The position numbers and the translations under genes were made by a program. A model generated the notes under the pieces. The model was given only the letters and a program-made list of their open reading frames with translations. It was not told where the DNA came from and searched no databases. A stretch of DNA of 64,000 bases from Lates calcarifer (Eukaryota; Chordata; Actinopteri; Centropomidae), in NCBI RefSeq assembly GCF_001640805.2, contig NC_066850.1, positions 12,459,234 through 12,523,233 on the forward strand, written 5' to 3'. Shown here one piece after another: positions 1-12,399 of the stretch. The first letter of the stretch is position 1, and every line of letters begins with the position of its first letter.

Positions 1-1324
1 AATGCTTTTTAAAAAAGGGCTGCAGCGTGGAGGAAGTTCATTTTAGCACTCTTTTATTTGGGAGATAATCATGTTCTACATTTTGGGACTACAGTTCCTA
101 TGATGCTTTGGGGGATGTAAACAGGAAGTATAATGTTGCCATTGATTTAGTGAGTTATGCTTTGGACATGAGCCATGTTTTGACCTCAGAAAGTGTAAGT
201 CACACTGAATGTAAAAATATGTGTCCCAAGTGATACCTCACTTAGAGAAATGTAGACATGGTTTTGTAAAAGAAAAAAGTGTACCAGCTTCTCAGATGTG
301 AGTATTTTCAGCTTTTCTCAGTTTTGACTTAATATGTTTGGGTTACAGACTGTTGGTCATACAAATCAAGACATTTGAACTGGGCATTTTTCACAATTTC
401 CTGACATTGTTCAGACAAAACAAACTATTAATTAATTGCAAAGATAATCAGCTAAATAATCTGTAACAAAATTTATTGTTAATTGTGTCCCGGTGGAGCC
501 ATCTTTACCCTTGTGCTTATTCAGTTCAAGTTCATTTGCACTGTGTTTTCTCTGCTTTCTCTACACTCTGGATAATTTGCTGTTTGTGAGATTTAATCTT
601 TTATTTTTCTCCTCAAACACTTCTTTGCAAAAAAGAGAATTGCTCCTTCAATTGACTTGTTTGTTCCTGTGTGTAAATATAGATACACACACACACAAAT
701 TCCCTGGGAGAGATCTGTTAGATAGTTTGCAGATTTTCAGAAGGTTAGAGAGGGAGACAGGGAAAAGAGGCAGGTCAGTGAGGACCTTTCATTTGTTGGC
801 GAGAGAGGGAAACGAGCTGGGAGCGGAGGAGAACAGAGGAGGAGAGGGTCAGCATACATTTTTCTTTGAAGACCTCTGCTCCAGGAGGAAAGAGAAAGGG
901 GGGTCTCAACATGAAAAGTCGAATCGAAGCGGAGAAGGTGACAAGTGACTGGGAGGAGAGAGGAAGCAGCGCAATGACCGCTGTGTAGGAGCTGCAGACA
1001 GAAAAACATGCCTCATAAAATATGAATAAAATATGAACCAATGTGGGACTTTTGGCACTGCAAGTTCTTAGAGGTTATACAGAGAGAGCTGCAAAAAAAC
1101 AAAAATCAGTCAGAGTCACTGTCCTGTGGGTGGAAGCACCACAAGCAAACATCAGTGTAGAGGAGAACATCTAACAACTTATGAGAGGACGGGGAACAAC
1201 AATGCACCTTATGGGTTTCAATACTTGAGATTTGTAATGTCTAGATATGATATTCACTCACTATTCTTTTTGTGACTTGATTTGGTAGCCAGCAGTCATG
1301 GAGCAACATTATCATTTATTCTAA
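1..1324. other. Non-genic stretch
   Basis: No gene is supported here. An open frame of 151 codons at 493-948 has no recognisable domain, no splice-site framing and an irregular composition, so I treat it as chance. Positions 325-470 resemble a decayed piece of the GGCTGCAACTAATGATT MITE family (the words ttggtcatacaaatcaagac and attaattaattgcaaa match its interior). Short CA runs occur near 685. Confidence 0.6.
325..470 (-). repeat. Decayed MITE-like fragment (family B)
   Basis: The order of words (ggtcatacaaatcaagac, tttttcacaatttcctgaca, cagacaaaacaaactatt, then AT-rich attaatt words) follows the interior of the family whose complete copy lies at 40817-41161. No intact terminal inverted repeat is visible. 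The assignment is by eye and tentative. Confidence 0.45.
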
Positions 1325-1873
1325 GTGGTGTTTCTGCCCACCTGATAAATGTAAGGTTAACTAGCTACGTTTTTGCTCTCCACCAACTCCTGAAAAAATG
1401 TCTCTCTCTTAGCTGCTAAATGCTTCACTATGTTCACCAGCTAGTCTCTAACTGTGTATGCTAATTTATATGATGAGTGCTAACAGAACTTACACTTTTA
1501 AAGAGTCCAAACACAATCATAAATGAAAAAGCGCAACTGTTTGCTAACATATTCTCCAAAAATGAACCGAGTATGGAGAATAACAGTTTTGACATCTATA
1601 TGTTGTGATGCAGAAATATCTACTGAAGTTAGCATGCTAACCAGCTAGCTCCAGCTTGTCCCATCTTGTAATACCACTTTCCGATAGTGAGTCACTGTAG
1701 CATTCACTCTGCCCTCAGTCCAACATGAGAGGTTGAGGAATTAGCGCTGTCCAGATGGTAAATTCTAACCTCTTGTAAACTTAAAACTGGCTGAAGCCCA
1801 TGGTAAGTAAACAGCGGTTAATGTTAACACTGGCTTTGTAGCAATAGCAAAAACTTACATATAACACCTTTAA
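1325..1873 (+). repeat. Dispersed repeat, family A, longest copy
   Basis: This copy is taken as the reference orientation. Its parts recur elsewhere: the ctctccaccaactcctga word (compare 45085-45180 and 12400-12585 on the other strand, and 58040-58260), the aataccactttccgatagtg word (compare 26505), and the end gtaagtaaacagcggttaat...aacaccttt (compare 26610 and 42900). The recurring 3' end with a conserved caccttta word suggests a non-autonomous transposable element. No coding capacity is seen. Confidence 0.75.
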
Positions 1874-2784
1874 AACTTTTGTACTGCATTGAGATACAAG
1901 ATCTGACAGAAACCTGTCTGCACAGAAAAACACAAAATTTAATTCAAACATATCCCATTGAACATAAAGATGATCAAATATTAATAGCAATGACCTACTA
2001 GTGAGTAGAATGTAAATTGCAATGATGAATATGAGATAATCACTGATCAACACGGACTGAACTATTTGATTACATTTACTTTTGCACCAAGTTTTGAGTT
2101 TACTTCATCACATTCAAATCTTATTTTCAGTGAGTTGCGGAAGCAGAAAGAAGCATTTCTTTAATAGGCAGAAGTTAAAGTTGCATTATTGAGAAGATTT
2201 CACTTGGAATATGAAGTGAGATAGACACAAAGCGCCACAGGGTCTTTTAATATAAAGTTTCTCCTTCATTTCTCCTCTACAACTTGGCAGGCGATAACAG
2301 CTGGATATTAGTTTCCTGCTGAGGATTTCATATATCATATCATTACTGCACTTTGTTATCTGAATATTATCTTCAGTATGGACTATTACATAATATCTCA
2401 TACAGGAACACAGTTTAGAGTGAGCTGCTTTCTCATCTCTCCCTTTATCCCTCTCTCCTCCATGGTTCAACAGTCTGAATATCATGCTTTTTGAAACTTG
2501 AAATCATTTTTTGGGGTGATGCAGCTGAGGTGATTTGATCTGATATCCTAGATTTTTAAATCTGTTTTTAAGAATTCAACACATCCACATATTCTGATTT
2601 CCTCAGCAAATCCATCTAGTGGAAAACTGAAGTCTGAAAGTGAAATGCACGCATGAGTAATTAATTAAAATTTCTTTTGAAAGGAAACTTAGAAGTTCCA
2701 GACCTGGTATAACTGTGGCAGAGAAAACTTAATAATACTTAAGTGAAGGCATTACAAGGACACCATTATTCAAAGTGTATATGC
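1874..2784. other. Non-genic stretch
   Basis: AT-rich single-copy-looking DNA. The frames on the minus strand at 1781-2053 and 2186-2485 have no recognisable domain or splice-site framing. I see nothing that can be named. Confidence 0.55.
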
Positions 2785-2932
2785 TGCAGCCACATCATCT
2801 ATTATCACACCTCTTGTATTGTAAACACATCAATGGCTGAAGCTCTTGACAAACGACCATCAACACCACCCGCTCCCACCAAGAAACCAAATTCAGTGGC
2901 AGAGAAAACTTATAAATAGTGCCTTTAAGTCA
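2785..2932 (+). repeat. Dispersed repeat, family A, 3' part
   Basis: The words cacctcttgtattgtaaaca, atggctgaagctcttgac and aacttataaatagtgccttta follow the 3' half of the family A copies at 1325-1873 and 26430-26645. The 5' half is missing. The word gtggcagagaaaacttaata also occurs just upstream at about 2714, so the end may be partly duplicated. Confidence 0.65.
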
Positions 2933-2934
2933 AT

Positions 2935-3055
2935 ATTTTAATTTGTCCAGTCCTTTGGTTTATGACCAAATATCTGCAAAACTAATGACAATCCCATCAC
3001 GCCTCAGCTGCACTTTGTTAATCAGCAAATCTTAGCATGCTAATATGTTTAAGTA
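2935..3055 (-). repeat. Dispersed repeat, family C fragment
   Basis: Read on the minus strand this contains the words agcatgctaa, gctgattaac and a 'ggtcataaaccaaagga' segment that I recognise from a common teleost repeat. The copy at 50700-51010 carries the same leading section on the plus strand (attagcatgctagcatacta). It directly abuts the family A fragment. Confidence 0.55.
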
Positions 3056-4744
3056 CAGCCTCACAGAACCTCTTGCATGGCTTCAGACTTTTAATCTTTT
3101 TGTTATTTTATTTAATTTCAATTCTTATTGTCTTAGAGGTCAAATGTTTTTCTACTTGGATTGGACTGAAGGGATAACTAAACTACCTCTTCCAAACAAA
3201 CCAGTTGCACAAAACCTCCTTAATTTTCCTTTTAAAAGAAATACAGATTCACTTTTCACAAACTTAGATAATTGCTTTAGAGGTCAAGAAGTAATTTCCA
3301 AGTTTTTCTTGGATAATACAAGGTTTAAAACAGTCAACCCTGTATGTGATGTAAATCATTTTAAGTTGCCATAGTGACAGCCCTGCAGGTCTTTTTTTAT
3401 GGTCTGTGAACCTACTAAATGTAGTAACTGCTAAGCACCCACAGTGAACCTTTTATTTCAGCTACACTGTCATACGTACGCTCAAAAAAATAAGCTAATT
3501 AGACTAATTAAATCATCAAAGGTTGAACTGAACTGAGCAGGTGAATATGACTTTACAATAGATGAATATGAGAGAAGGACACATTTTGACTTGGTCTGGT
3601 TCACACTTCACAAACTTCTTTGTTGCTAATGGTGTTTTTGCAACACTTCCCAGATTTTAAGACAGTTCCCAAAGAGAAACAACCTTAAGATTAAATAGCC
3701 CTCTGAGTGCATGACCAGTATCTGCCAAGCCTGCATATTACTCTAATTTTGTTGTTTTAATGATTTTCTTTTTTTTTTTTTTTGTTCAAGTAAGAGCAGC
3801 AGTACACGAGAAAATGTTCAAAAATGCCCTACTTTGCAAAACAATCTTGGATGTGCACCAGAAATTAATCACTTTTTGTCTGGCCCAGAGCCTGCCTTCA
3901 CCAGATTTCATTGAAATTTGTCAAGTTTTTGAACTATCCTTGTAATTAACAAATGAAAAAAACAATACAGAGCATTAGAAGTGATTTTGTGCAACTCAAA
4001 AATCTTTTCTGGAGTGTTTTATAGGGAAAAGCTTAATAAAGGACTAATATCAGCAAACATAGCAAATGTGTTTATAATCCTGCCTGCCCGCCCTTCAGTC
4101 TGTCTCCTCTCCCTCTTCTTTGCCATCTGCTGTTTTCACTCCTATCATCCCTCCTGCCATCAGTTCCATTCTCAACTTTTCTGATAACAAACCAGGATCT
4201 TTTTTTTATTATTTTTTTTTATTTACACTTCAGTGGTCTGAAGCTGCAGCCCTTCCAACCTCACTGTTATCTGTTGGTTTACTTGTGTTTTCTTTTTTCT
4301 TCTCTGTTTGCTCCATTCACTGTCTTTATCTCTTGGGCAGAGTTAAGCCCAGGTTTCTCTCCTAGTGCCTGACATACCTTAGAGACTTTGAAGAAAACTA
4401 AATGTCACTTTGGTGCTTTGGTTTTACAGCTGTAGACAGTCAACTACATCGTAAGTTGGTCATATCTCAGACTTGGGTGTAATTACTGCTGATTGCTACA
4501 GGTTATAAAGTAATCAGTCACTGTAAAAAATAATATTTTTTCATGTTACACTTCTTGTGTGTTTTCAATATGTTGTATTTGTTGTATTTCATTAAAACAC
4601 TGAAAAATTATTCATAAACACAAACATTATATGTTCACTACAAGATGCAATGACGTCATATTTAGTGGGATTTCCAGGAGAAAAATCTGGGACAATTTTT
4701 GGTGCAAACTAAAAGGAAGACTTCAGTTTTCATCAGGGGCCAAA
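3056..4744. other. Non-genic stretch
   Basis: No gene is supported. Frames at 3045-3374, 3981-4184 and 4120-4365 are short and lack any domain or plausible splice framing. T-runs are present at 3768-3783 and 4199-4222, and pyrimidine-rich DNA at 4080-4190. Confidence 0.55.
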
Positions 4745-4746
4745 TA

Positions 4747-5420
4747 CAAGGTGTGATCAAAAAGTTCCAAGACTGTCTGTGTTGTGAAAGAACAGCGTGT
4801 GGCACAATAATGCGCATGCAGCAGGTGCAAGCAATAACTTTCTTGAGCCAGAATCTCAAGCTACCGTCATGCGATCACACGTTTGTGTGATCACTTGCAG
4901 GTGTGCATGTGTGCTTTCACCACGTCGAAGTCTGTCAGGATCTTCATCAACACGCCCAGGAAAACCCAACCTTCATGTTGAGGATCATCACTGGTGACGA
5001 GAGACCAAGCAGAAGTCTTCACAGTGGAAGAGCCTGCAGTCTCTTAGACCAAAGAAGGTGTATTATGCTTGCCATTTTCTTCGACATTGTGCACTACGAA
5101 TTCATAAGTTTTTGGCCAGCCCAACACAGTCATCGCTCCACACCTGCTGTACTCACTGGATCTGGCTCCCTGAGACGTCTTCCTCCTCCCCAAAAGTTAA
5201 ATACATGCTGAAGAATCACCATTTTGACACAGTGGAGGAGATCCAGTGCGAATCACAGATGGTGCTTGATGTGCATACAGAACAGGACTTCCAGGGAGCG
5301 ACAGGAATGCTGGGAGCGGTGTATCACTGCACAAGGCGACTACTTCGTCGGCCAAATTTAAATCAGGAACAGTTTTTGCTTCTTATAGGCACAGTCTCTG
5401 AGCTTTTTGGTCCCACCTCG
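4747..5420 (+). mobile_element. Internally deleted mariner-family transposon relic
   Basis: The left end caaggtgtgatcaaaaagtt is an imperfect inverted match to the right end gagctttttggtcccacctc, and both ends are flanked by TA (4745-4746 and 5421-5422), the target duplication expected for Tc1/mariner elements. Inside, translated fragments in shifting frames resemble a mariner transposase. They are a 'NPTFMLRIITGDE' segment (about 4960-5000), an 'IFFDIVHYEFI' segment (about 5075-5110), and a C-terminal 'LKNHHFDTVEEIQ...LTEQDFQ'-like segment (about 5205-5295). The stretch between the middle and C-terminal segments, which would carry the second catalytic aspartate and its HxDNAPAH-like context, is missing, and the third aspartate region is frame-shifted. 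At 674 bp it is about half the length of an autonomous mariner. It is clearly dead, and family membership is secure from the motif order. Confidence 0.88.
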
Positions 5421-5550
5421 TATTTTTGTTGGACGGCCATTTTTACCCCACAGGCTGTTATTTTCCTACCCCTGCTCTACAACTTCATTACCATGATTTC
5501 ACACAGAGATACTGTATCCATGACTAAAAAAAGCAGTGAAAGTCTGACAA

Positions 5551-5568
5551 ACACACACACACACAAAG

Positions 5569-5607
<39 letters not shown>
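5551..5607. repeat. (CA)n microsatellite
   Basis: Two (AC) runs (5551-5565 and 5571-5607) are separated by aagaa. The 211-codon open frame over 5058-5693 is mariner relic DNA read through into this run, not a gene. Confidence 0.95.
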
Positions 5608-5609
<2 letters not shown>

Positions 5610-5944
5610 GTTCAGTTGCACAGAGTTCAGAGAACAAACTCTCTCTCAGGTTTTGATTCATTTTTCAGCACCAAGTACAGACCTGTATCGTAAATTTATA
5701 AAATCTATATCATGTAGCTGCTTGTAATTATAAAAAAACTAGGGCTATAAATAACGCAGTGTGTATTGACTGTGTGTATGTGTGTGTTATGAACTTTTCA
5801 ACTGTGTCTCACTCGCTCTCTCTGTGCATGTGTGTGTGTGTTGACTAACCCACTGGGAGAGAGAGAGGGGAATTGGTCATTTTCTCGGGCCTCTATCTGA
5901 TCTATCGTCTTGAGAGGTGGAACAGAAGTTGTTTCTCACACACA

Positions 5945-5993
<49 letters not shown>

Positions 5994-7139
5994 CAGAAAG
6001 TCAAAATCCAATTATGGAAGTAGCTGCAGGAAAAGGTTACTCCTCTCTCTCTCTGATTGGTTGCAATTCATACTTTTCTCTCTCATTTTTCCCATCTTTC
6101 TCCCGCTTTCCTTTTCTTTTTCATTCTTTTCTGCAACGCTAAGATGTTGCCCAAACATAAGCAGCTGCACAATAAAAATTTGCCTAATAAAATCAGCAAA
6201 ATTTAAAGTAAAATCAGCGAGAAAAGGTGATCCAGGTATGTTTTCATTTCTCCATATTGGATGAATATGTAGGTTCCAGGGTAAGATCAGCCAGTGAGTG
6301 TTTGAAATGATGATGATGATGTTTATTTGGAAAAGCTGTAAGAGGCTCACGCCAAAACCTTATGCTGTTTTGTGTGAGTCCTTGTTTCCCTATACCGGAG
6401 GCTGTGAATGCAATGTTATCACAAGTCACAGAGCCGCAACATTTCGGGGAAATACAACAGGCTGGAATTTACCTGAATTTTCCTTTAATTCTGTGAGTAA
6501 CTCAATGACAGTTGTAAGTTAAACTTGGCTGTTATCAGTAAGTGTGCTTCCTGCAGGGCACCGTCAGGACTTGTCAAAGATAGTTTGTGAAGGAAGATGC
6601 CCCACTCAGCAACACCACCATAAAACCATGAGTTGAATGTTTCTTTAGGTCCAACAAATCCATCAGAGTGAGACTTCTTCTTTCTAGTGGATCGCGTCAT
6701 GTCACGGTCAGGGGGTGGCATTCTCCCAACTGAACTTCCTGTCATATCATGTAAATAATTTACGCTTAACTTCATATTGTTGTGCCATGACCTTCAGTAT
6801 CTGGATCAGGAAGCTTATGAAAATAAAATGTGTTAGATTAACTAGTCTACAGCTGTGTTATCTCAGTGTGTCAAATATAAAATCAGCATTTAAGTGATGG
6901 AAATGAAGTATCAAATCAGAGTTAGTATTGGCAGATATCCAATATTAAAGGACTTGGATCGAACAAAAGAAACCTGATCAGGACATTCCCTAGTTTTGTT
7001 CTTTCTATGATGGTTGTAAAGCAAACAGGATCAACCCTCATATCAGAGGTGGCACACACGTATGATTTTTAATAGAAGTACAACACCAGCCCTGTATATC
7101 AGTTTCATCTCAACTCCCACAAGTGTTCTTATTTAATTT
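5608..7139. other. Non-genic stretch with microsatellites
   Basis: Holds a compound (CT)n(CA)n tract at 5945-5990, a GT-rich patch at 5760-5842 and a (GAT)n-like patch at 6307-6322. The overlapping short frames here read through repeats and are not supported as genes. Confidence 0.6.
5945..5990. repeat. (CT)n(CA)n compound microsatellite
   Basis: A CT run of about 15 bases passes straight into a CA run of about 31 bases. Confidence 0.95.
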
Positions 7140-7440
7140 ACTTTCCATCACCTCTCTCTTCTTCACCCTCCACTTACCCTTTCTCACCCTGTAACCTTAT
7201 CTTTCCCCTTCATATACTCTCTGTCTCCTCACCGTTTTCTCCCCTTTTCACTCCGTCGAACTTTCATACTTATTCACTTTGGCTCTAATTTCAGCTCGTC
7301 TCTTACCTGTCCTTGCCCTTTCTTTTCCATCTCGCCCTTTTCGCTATCTCTCACCATCTTTCCCGCTCAGTTTCTGAATCTCAGCCCCCCTCCCCCATCC
7401 TCCTCCTCCTCCTCCCTTCGTTCTTCTCTCAGGTTACCAT
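7140..7440. repeat. Long polypyrimidine-biased tract
   Basis: About 300 bases of the plus strand are dominated by C and T (words such as ctctctcttcttcaccctcc and tcctcctcctcctccc), with few purines. It is not a simple short-unit array. Such strand asymmetry can adopt H-DNA or mark old CT-rich repeats. No coding potential is seen. Confidence 0.8.
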
Positions 7441-9489
7441 CACAGGAAACAGAGCGAGGTTTGGAGATGGGAATAGTGGATAAGGAGTTGATAGACAAGT
7501 CAGATGGAAAGATATGGGAGAGGAGGCTGCTGCTTTTTCTGTTTCTCACCAGCAAAAGCAGCTTTCATAGGAGCCATCCACTCCCTATGATGTGTCACAC
7601 GGGACATAATTCAAACTGTACCAGCCTCACAAAAAGTCATGATATACAGTCTGAGAGGCATTAATATTCAAAGCACATAGACACATCTGAAATGGTCTCA
7701 TACTCACTTTTATGCTTTTATAAACTAGCGAAAGACTTAGACAATTAATATTCTGAGGTTTTCAAAGCTTCCTTGGTCTGTTTTATATACTAATCTACTA
7801 ACTTTTTAAATAAAATATTTTTTGATTTGGAGAAAGAATCTTAAGGTTCTGTATTGAACATTTTTATGTGAACATTTGAAACAGTCCACAGACACTAAAA
7901 ACTCTCTTCATTAAATCCCCACTGGTAATTAAGAGATGTTCTATGATAAAAATCCCAAATCAAAGCTGAGTTTCTCTGAAAATACAGAATGATTTTTTAA
8001 GAAATACAGACAGCACATTTACAAAACTTCGACTGCTAAAAACAATTATATATAGTCGTTAGTCGTTGGAGGGAATTTTCACAGCATGTACAACTGCAGC
8101 AGAAACATAAAGATACCAATGAGTTTAGGGAGCAACAGCAAATGGTGTGGCATTTTCAACCTTCTTTTCTTTACCCTGAGTCTTGCCTATCAGACTATAA
8201 ACAGGGTACCCTACCTTATTAAGAAAAGTTTGCCATCAGGGCGCTCTGGCAGAAAGGCAACCTAAACAAGAAGTTTTGTTACCTGAACCAAACCTCACCA
8301 TCAGTGACTGAAAACTGAGTTAACCAGTTCAAAAAGATGGAAACAGGGCATGAACCCCAGTCAATTATCAGATGTTCAGCTAAACTGACTGTAAACAAGC
8401 CAACAAATGGGCCAAGTTTAACAAAGTGCCATTAACAGCCAGAAGAAGACGCTCATTTCCTGTCGTGTCGACTGCCAACAACTTCCCTTTTCATGCTCAA
8501 GGGAGGAGTCTGTCTCAGGAGGTCACGACCTCTGGAGGAGGGAAACTGACTCTCACTGCTTTTAACGACAACAGTTAAAACTTTTATTTGCCCGGCATGG
8601 GAATAAAAGAGTTAATGCACATAGCACAGATTCCACAGACAGTTCCTGCTTAAACAGAACTTGAACAGTCATGCAGACTTGAAGGAGATCAGCTACACTA
8701 CATCTACAGTATAAACATCAAAAATGCCAAAAGGCTGTCTCAGATTCTGATTTTGTCCGCCTTTAAGGATAGGATCAATAAATGTCTTGTAAAAACTCAG
8801 TCACTACTAAACTTTTTCTGAAATTGATGAAAGTAATGAAACACTTATTTTAATGACCCTGTATTTCCAGTATGAGTACTCACTCAGCATGCTCCCACAT
8901 GTTGGTGCATCATCTTGTGTTTTTTTTTTCCCCTCGAGATAACAAATCAATACAGGTGCTGTGGGTGACAATCCTGAGTTTTGGCTACAGACAATGTTCT
9001 TTTAAGGTAATCATGTAAACAATAATGGGGGAACTGGATTTTTATTGCTTTAAATTTTACTATGATTGATTGAGGTGACTGTAGATTTAATTGGATGAGA
9101 CTTGATGGATACATGAAAAGTAAAACTGTTAAATTCTGCCAAACGTCACCTAGTTGTTCTTCTTCAGAAACATTTCTTGTACTTGCTGGTTTATCCTGGT
9201 TCCTTGTGCTGCTTGTGGTTTGCTTTGTTAACTCCTGACTACCTGATCACATAGACAGAAACATTTTTGGTGTCTCTACTGCACATCACCAAAAAAGGCA
9301 AAATGTGGTGCAAGCAAAGCCTGAATGAGAGGGCAGAGATGTAGAAGGTCATGAACAAGAAACTAAATTCCTTTCTAATCTATGTAGGAGCTCATATCTT
9401 CTTTCTCAATCTAATCTCTGGATATAAGAAAAAAAAAATTAAAGCTACACTTATAAATAGTATGCCCAGCGACTATATGTAATGTGAAA
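7441..9489. other. Non-genic stretch
   Basis: No recognisable gene or repeat apart from a 16-base word ctctggaggagggaaa at 8530-8545 that recurs at 10458-10473. Frames at 7461-7664 are short and unsupported. Confidence 0.55.
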
Positions 9490-9770
9490 GGAGTTGCTCA
9501 TCTAATTATAAATGGAGGAATTTCTGTCTGTCTGTATTTTGATTTTCTCGACAATCGCTCATCCAATCAGCTTCAAACTTGGTTGTATTGATGACAACTC
9601 AGGAAAATGCAGCGTCAAAAGTTTTTTGCTTGAGTGGGTCTTGAGAAAGCTTCAATCACTTTTCTACATGTTACTTGATGTGAAGAAAAAGACAGAACTA
9701 CACTACGAGGGCAGTGCAGCACCCAGAAAATTCAGAGCGCGCATATGCCAAGGTTTTAAGAAAGGCACAA
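9490..9770 (+). repeat. Probable teleost interspersed repeat
   Basis: The run tctgtctgtctgtattttg followed by 'tcatccaatcagcttcaaac' and 'ttggttgtattgatgacaac' is a combination I recognise from dispersed repeats of fish genomes. The 129-codon frame at 9512-9901 mostly overlies this and has no domain, so I do not call it a gene. There is no second copy in the window to confirm the limits. Confidence 0.45.
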
Positions 9771-12399
9771 TTCAACTGCAATATCTCTTTCTACACCATC
9801 ACCCAGACACTATTGGAGCAGAGCAAACAAGACTGATTGACCCCCATACACTGCAGCCATACTCTGTAGTTAGACTCAAAGGAAACACTAACAGAATGTG
9901 ACAATGCGCAAACAAGCATAACCCTGACAATCTACAATAAACAGAGGAGAATGATAACGTGGTAATCATGACAGTGGGGTGTGAAACAAAACTACAACAG
10001 ATGATACTGATGCACTGAAAGATGATTTATGAAAATAATTTGTAAGAAAAAAACCTGTTTACAAATTAGAGAAAAAAATGAGATAATCAAGAAAACAAAT
10101 ACACGTTTAAAGCGCAATCTGTACATTTGCATATCTATTACTTCTCCTTAATGACACAAATAGCTGGTTTTATTGACAGTAGCATTTAACAGCTCCTGTT
10201 TTCGTGCAGTGATGGAGATTAGATCTTTGCTTTCTCTGACTTCCATTAAACTTGCTCTGTAGGGATCCATCTCACTCAACCGATCTGACTTGATGGGTGA
10301 GGCTTTTTGAATTAAAAATGATTATTTGCCGCCCCCGACTGACTTTCCCTCCCCTCAAATATGCAACTTGTGCCTCTGCACAGTTGAACTTCAAAATAAC
10401 TTTAAGAAGTTGCTATTAATTTTCCCTCTGGGATGGCAGAGAGATTGAGGTTACGAACTCTGGAGGAGGGAAATCGACTGTTTTTGTGTTGTAGTTAAGT
10501 TCGTTAAAGGGAGTTTTAAAGAGTCCAAAGAATGTCTGAGAGGTCAGAGGTTACATTTTGTGAAACAGCGCCTGTCTGGGACTCCGTGGGGGTCTTTACT
10601 CTTCACTAAAGCGCTGTTTGACATATTTGACATCAAGAATGTCTCTGTTGTGAGTGTTTTGTCTCTGTGTCTTTATTTTTTTCCTCCCTGTCCATCAGTT
10701 TAACATGACCAAAGACAAAAACATCAGTGTGTGTGAGAGACACTGAGCTCTATGGGAATTCAGGATGATCTGTCTGAAAATTACGATAACAAACTGACAT
10801 CTAGAGCTGACAAGCCAGCCAACACACACTTAAAAAGTGCACACAAAAACAGACACACACACAGTCTGCCTTACTGATGCGGATGCCATTTCTTATCACT
10901 TAAGTCGTCTGACAGCCACGAAGGAAGAGACAGATGTAAAGAGAGATGGATAACAATAAATACCGAAGACAGAGTGATGGACAGAGAAAAGGCAAGACTT
11001 ACAGAAGACTGATAGATGGACAAATGTTGAGAGAAACTGAAAATAACTGCAGACATGAGAGAGTGAGAGGTGGATAGCAGTCATCATCTTGGATATTTGA
11101 GGACTGGAAACTAGAGTTCAAACATTTGTAGAGTTAAGCTCCATTTGGACAGGATTAACATTACAGAGAGAGGTGGGGAATGAAATATTCACTGTGCTCC
11201 TCGGTAATTTAACTCATCATTCCGCACGGCATTTTAACCATCGGGAAATTACAGGATATGGTCTGTAATTGATGTGCATATTCAGCAGGACAAAGCCAAA
11301 AGAGAAAGACAAAAGCCTCCACAGAACTGAATCATCCTCCCTCTTAGAGTTATAACTCAAATTTGAACCCACAGACATGAAACACATATTGACATCATTC
11401 AGTGTGACTTATACCTCCCAAGAATATCATTATCTCTGATGTCCACTGTGAATAAACACTCAGAAATATGCTTAGAAATCACAATAATAAGTGGTGTCAG
11501 ACCTTCCCTGAGAATCATCACATTAAGTTTTCTTCAGTGTCACAGCAATCTAGTGATAACTGTTTGTACATCCATGAGTACACTGCAAACACGAGCTGCT
11601 AATGGCTAATTCAGCTACTTTTATTAGTGCCAGTTTGCTCCCTGGATTACTTTCGTTCTTTCTGTCAACTTTTTGGTTCCCAAATGCATCTAAATGTTGG
11701 TGTTGGCATGTTTTCATTTCTTATATTAACAAAAACATTCTTGACATCCTCCATTTTCACACAAAAGTCAAATATCACTGAACTGATATAAAAGTAGAAA
11801 AAGAAACAGATTTTAATCTGCAAAAAAACTCAGAGCTCCAGGACACTGTCCAGTTTCATATCTGTGCATTATTTTGAGCACTGGCTAGGTGACTGTAGAC
11901 AGCGGGGGAGTACAGTCCTGCACTGATCACTGACAGATCCATTCATCAAGACAGAGTTTTAGCACTTGAATCAGCATGGGGCTAATTACTTCTCAATGCT
12001 TCCTCATACACTGCTCAATGAGCTAATGTGTCTGGGGAAAAAAACCTTTAAGAGGTTTTTTCTTAAACTTTAAGTCCTGTAACAGTCACAAGGATCCACA
12101 AAGTGCTGACAAACAGCCACAAACAAAGTATGCTTTGTGGCAACTGATTGTACTGAGCTGAACTGAGGAGGATCTTTATCAGGATCTCTGTGTTGGCAAC
12201 TTCTGGTGCAACTTCTTAATAACTACCCACAGCAGTCAGGACAACAGCCAGAAATGTACATATACTGAGGTAATGGGTCCAAATTCCCCCAGTGCCACCC
12301 TTACTGGTTTGAAACAACTATAGTTGATGTTTTTATAGTAATGTATCAAATGATGATGCGAAAACAAGATGATGATGTGAAAGGGGTCTCTAACAGCTA
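9771..12399. other. Non-genic stretch
   Basis: No gene is supported. It contains a CA-rich patch at 10820-10862, a regulatory-looking block at 11195-11330 (listed separately) and otherwise unremarkable AT-leaning DNA. The two minus-strand frames at 10871-11087 are low-complexity. Confidence 0.55.
11195..11330. promoter_or_regulatory. Candidate conserved non-coding element
   Basis: The block lacks any repeat signature and is dense in homeodomain-type cores (ggtaatttaactcatcattc, ctgtaattgatgtgcatatt). Vertebrate developmental enhancers often look like this. I cannot measure conservation from one sequence, so this is a suspicion only. Confidence 0.25.

Noticed and set aside
5058..5693. 211-codon open frame as a gene
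   Set aside because: It consists of frame-shifted mariner relic DNA read through into a CA microsatellite that encodes a Thr/His run.
9512..9901. 129-codon frame as a gene
   Set aside because: Its first two thirds overlie a probable interspersed repeat, and no domain is recognisable.
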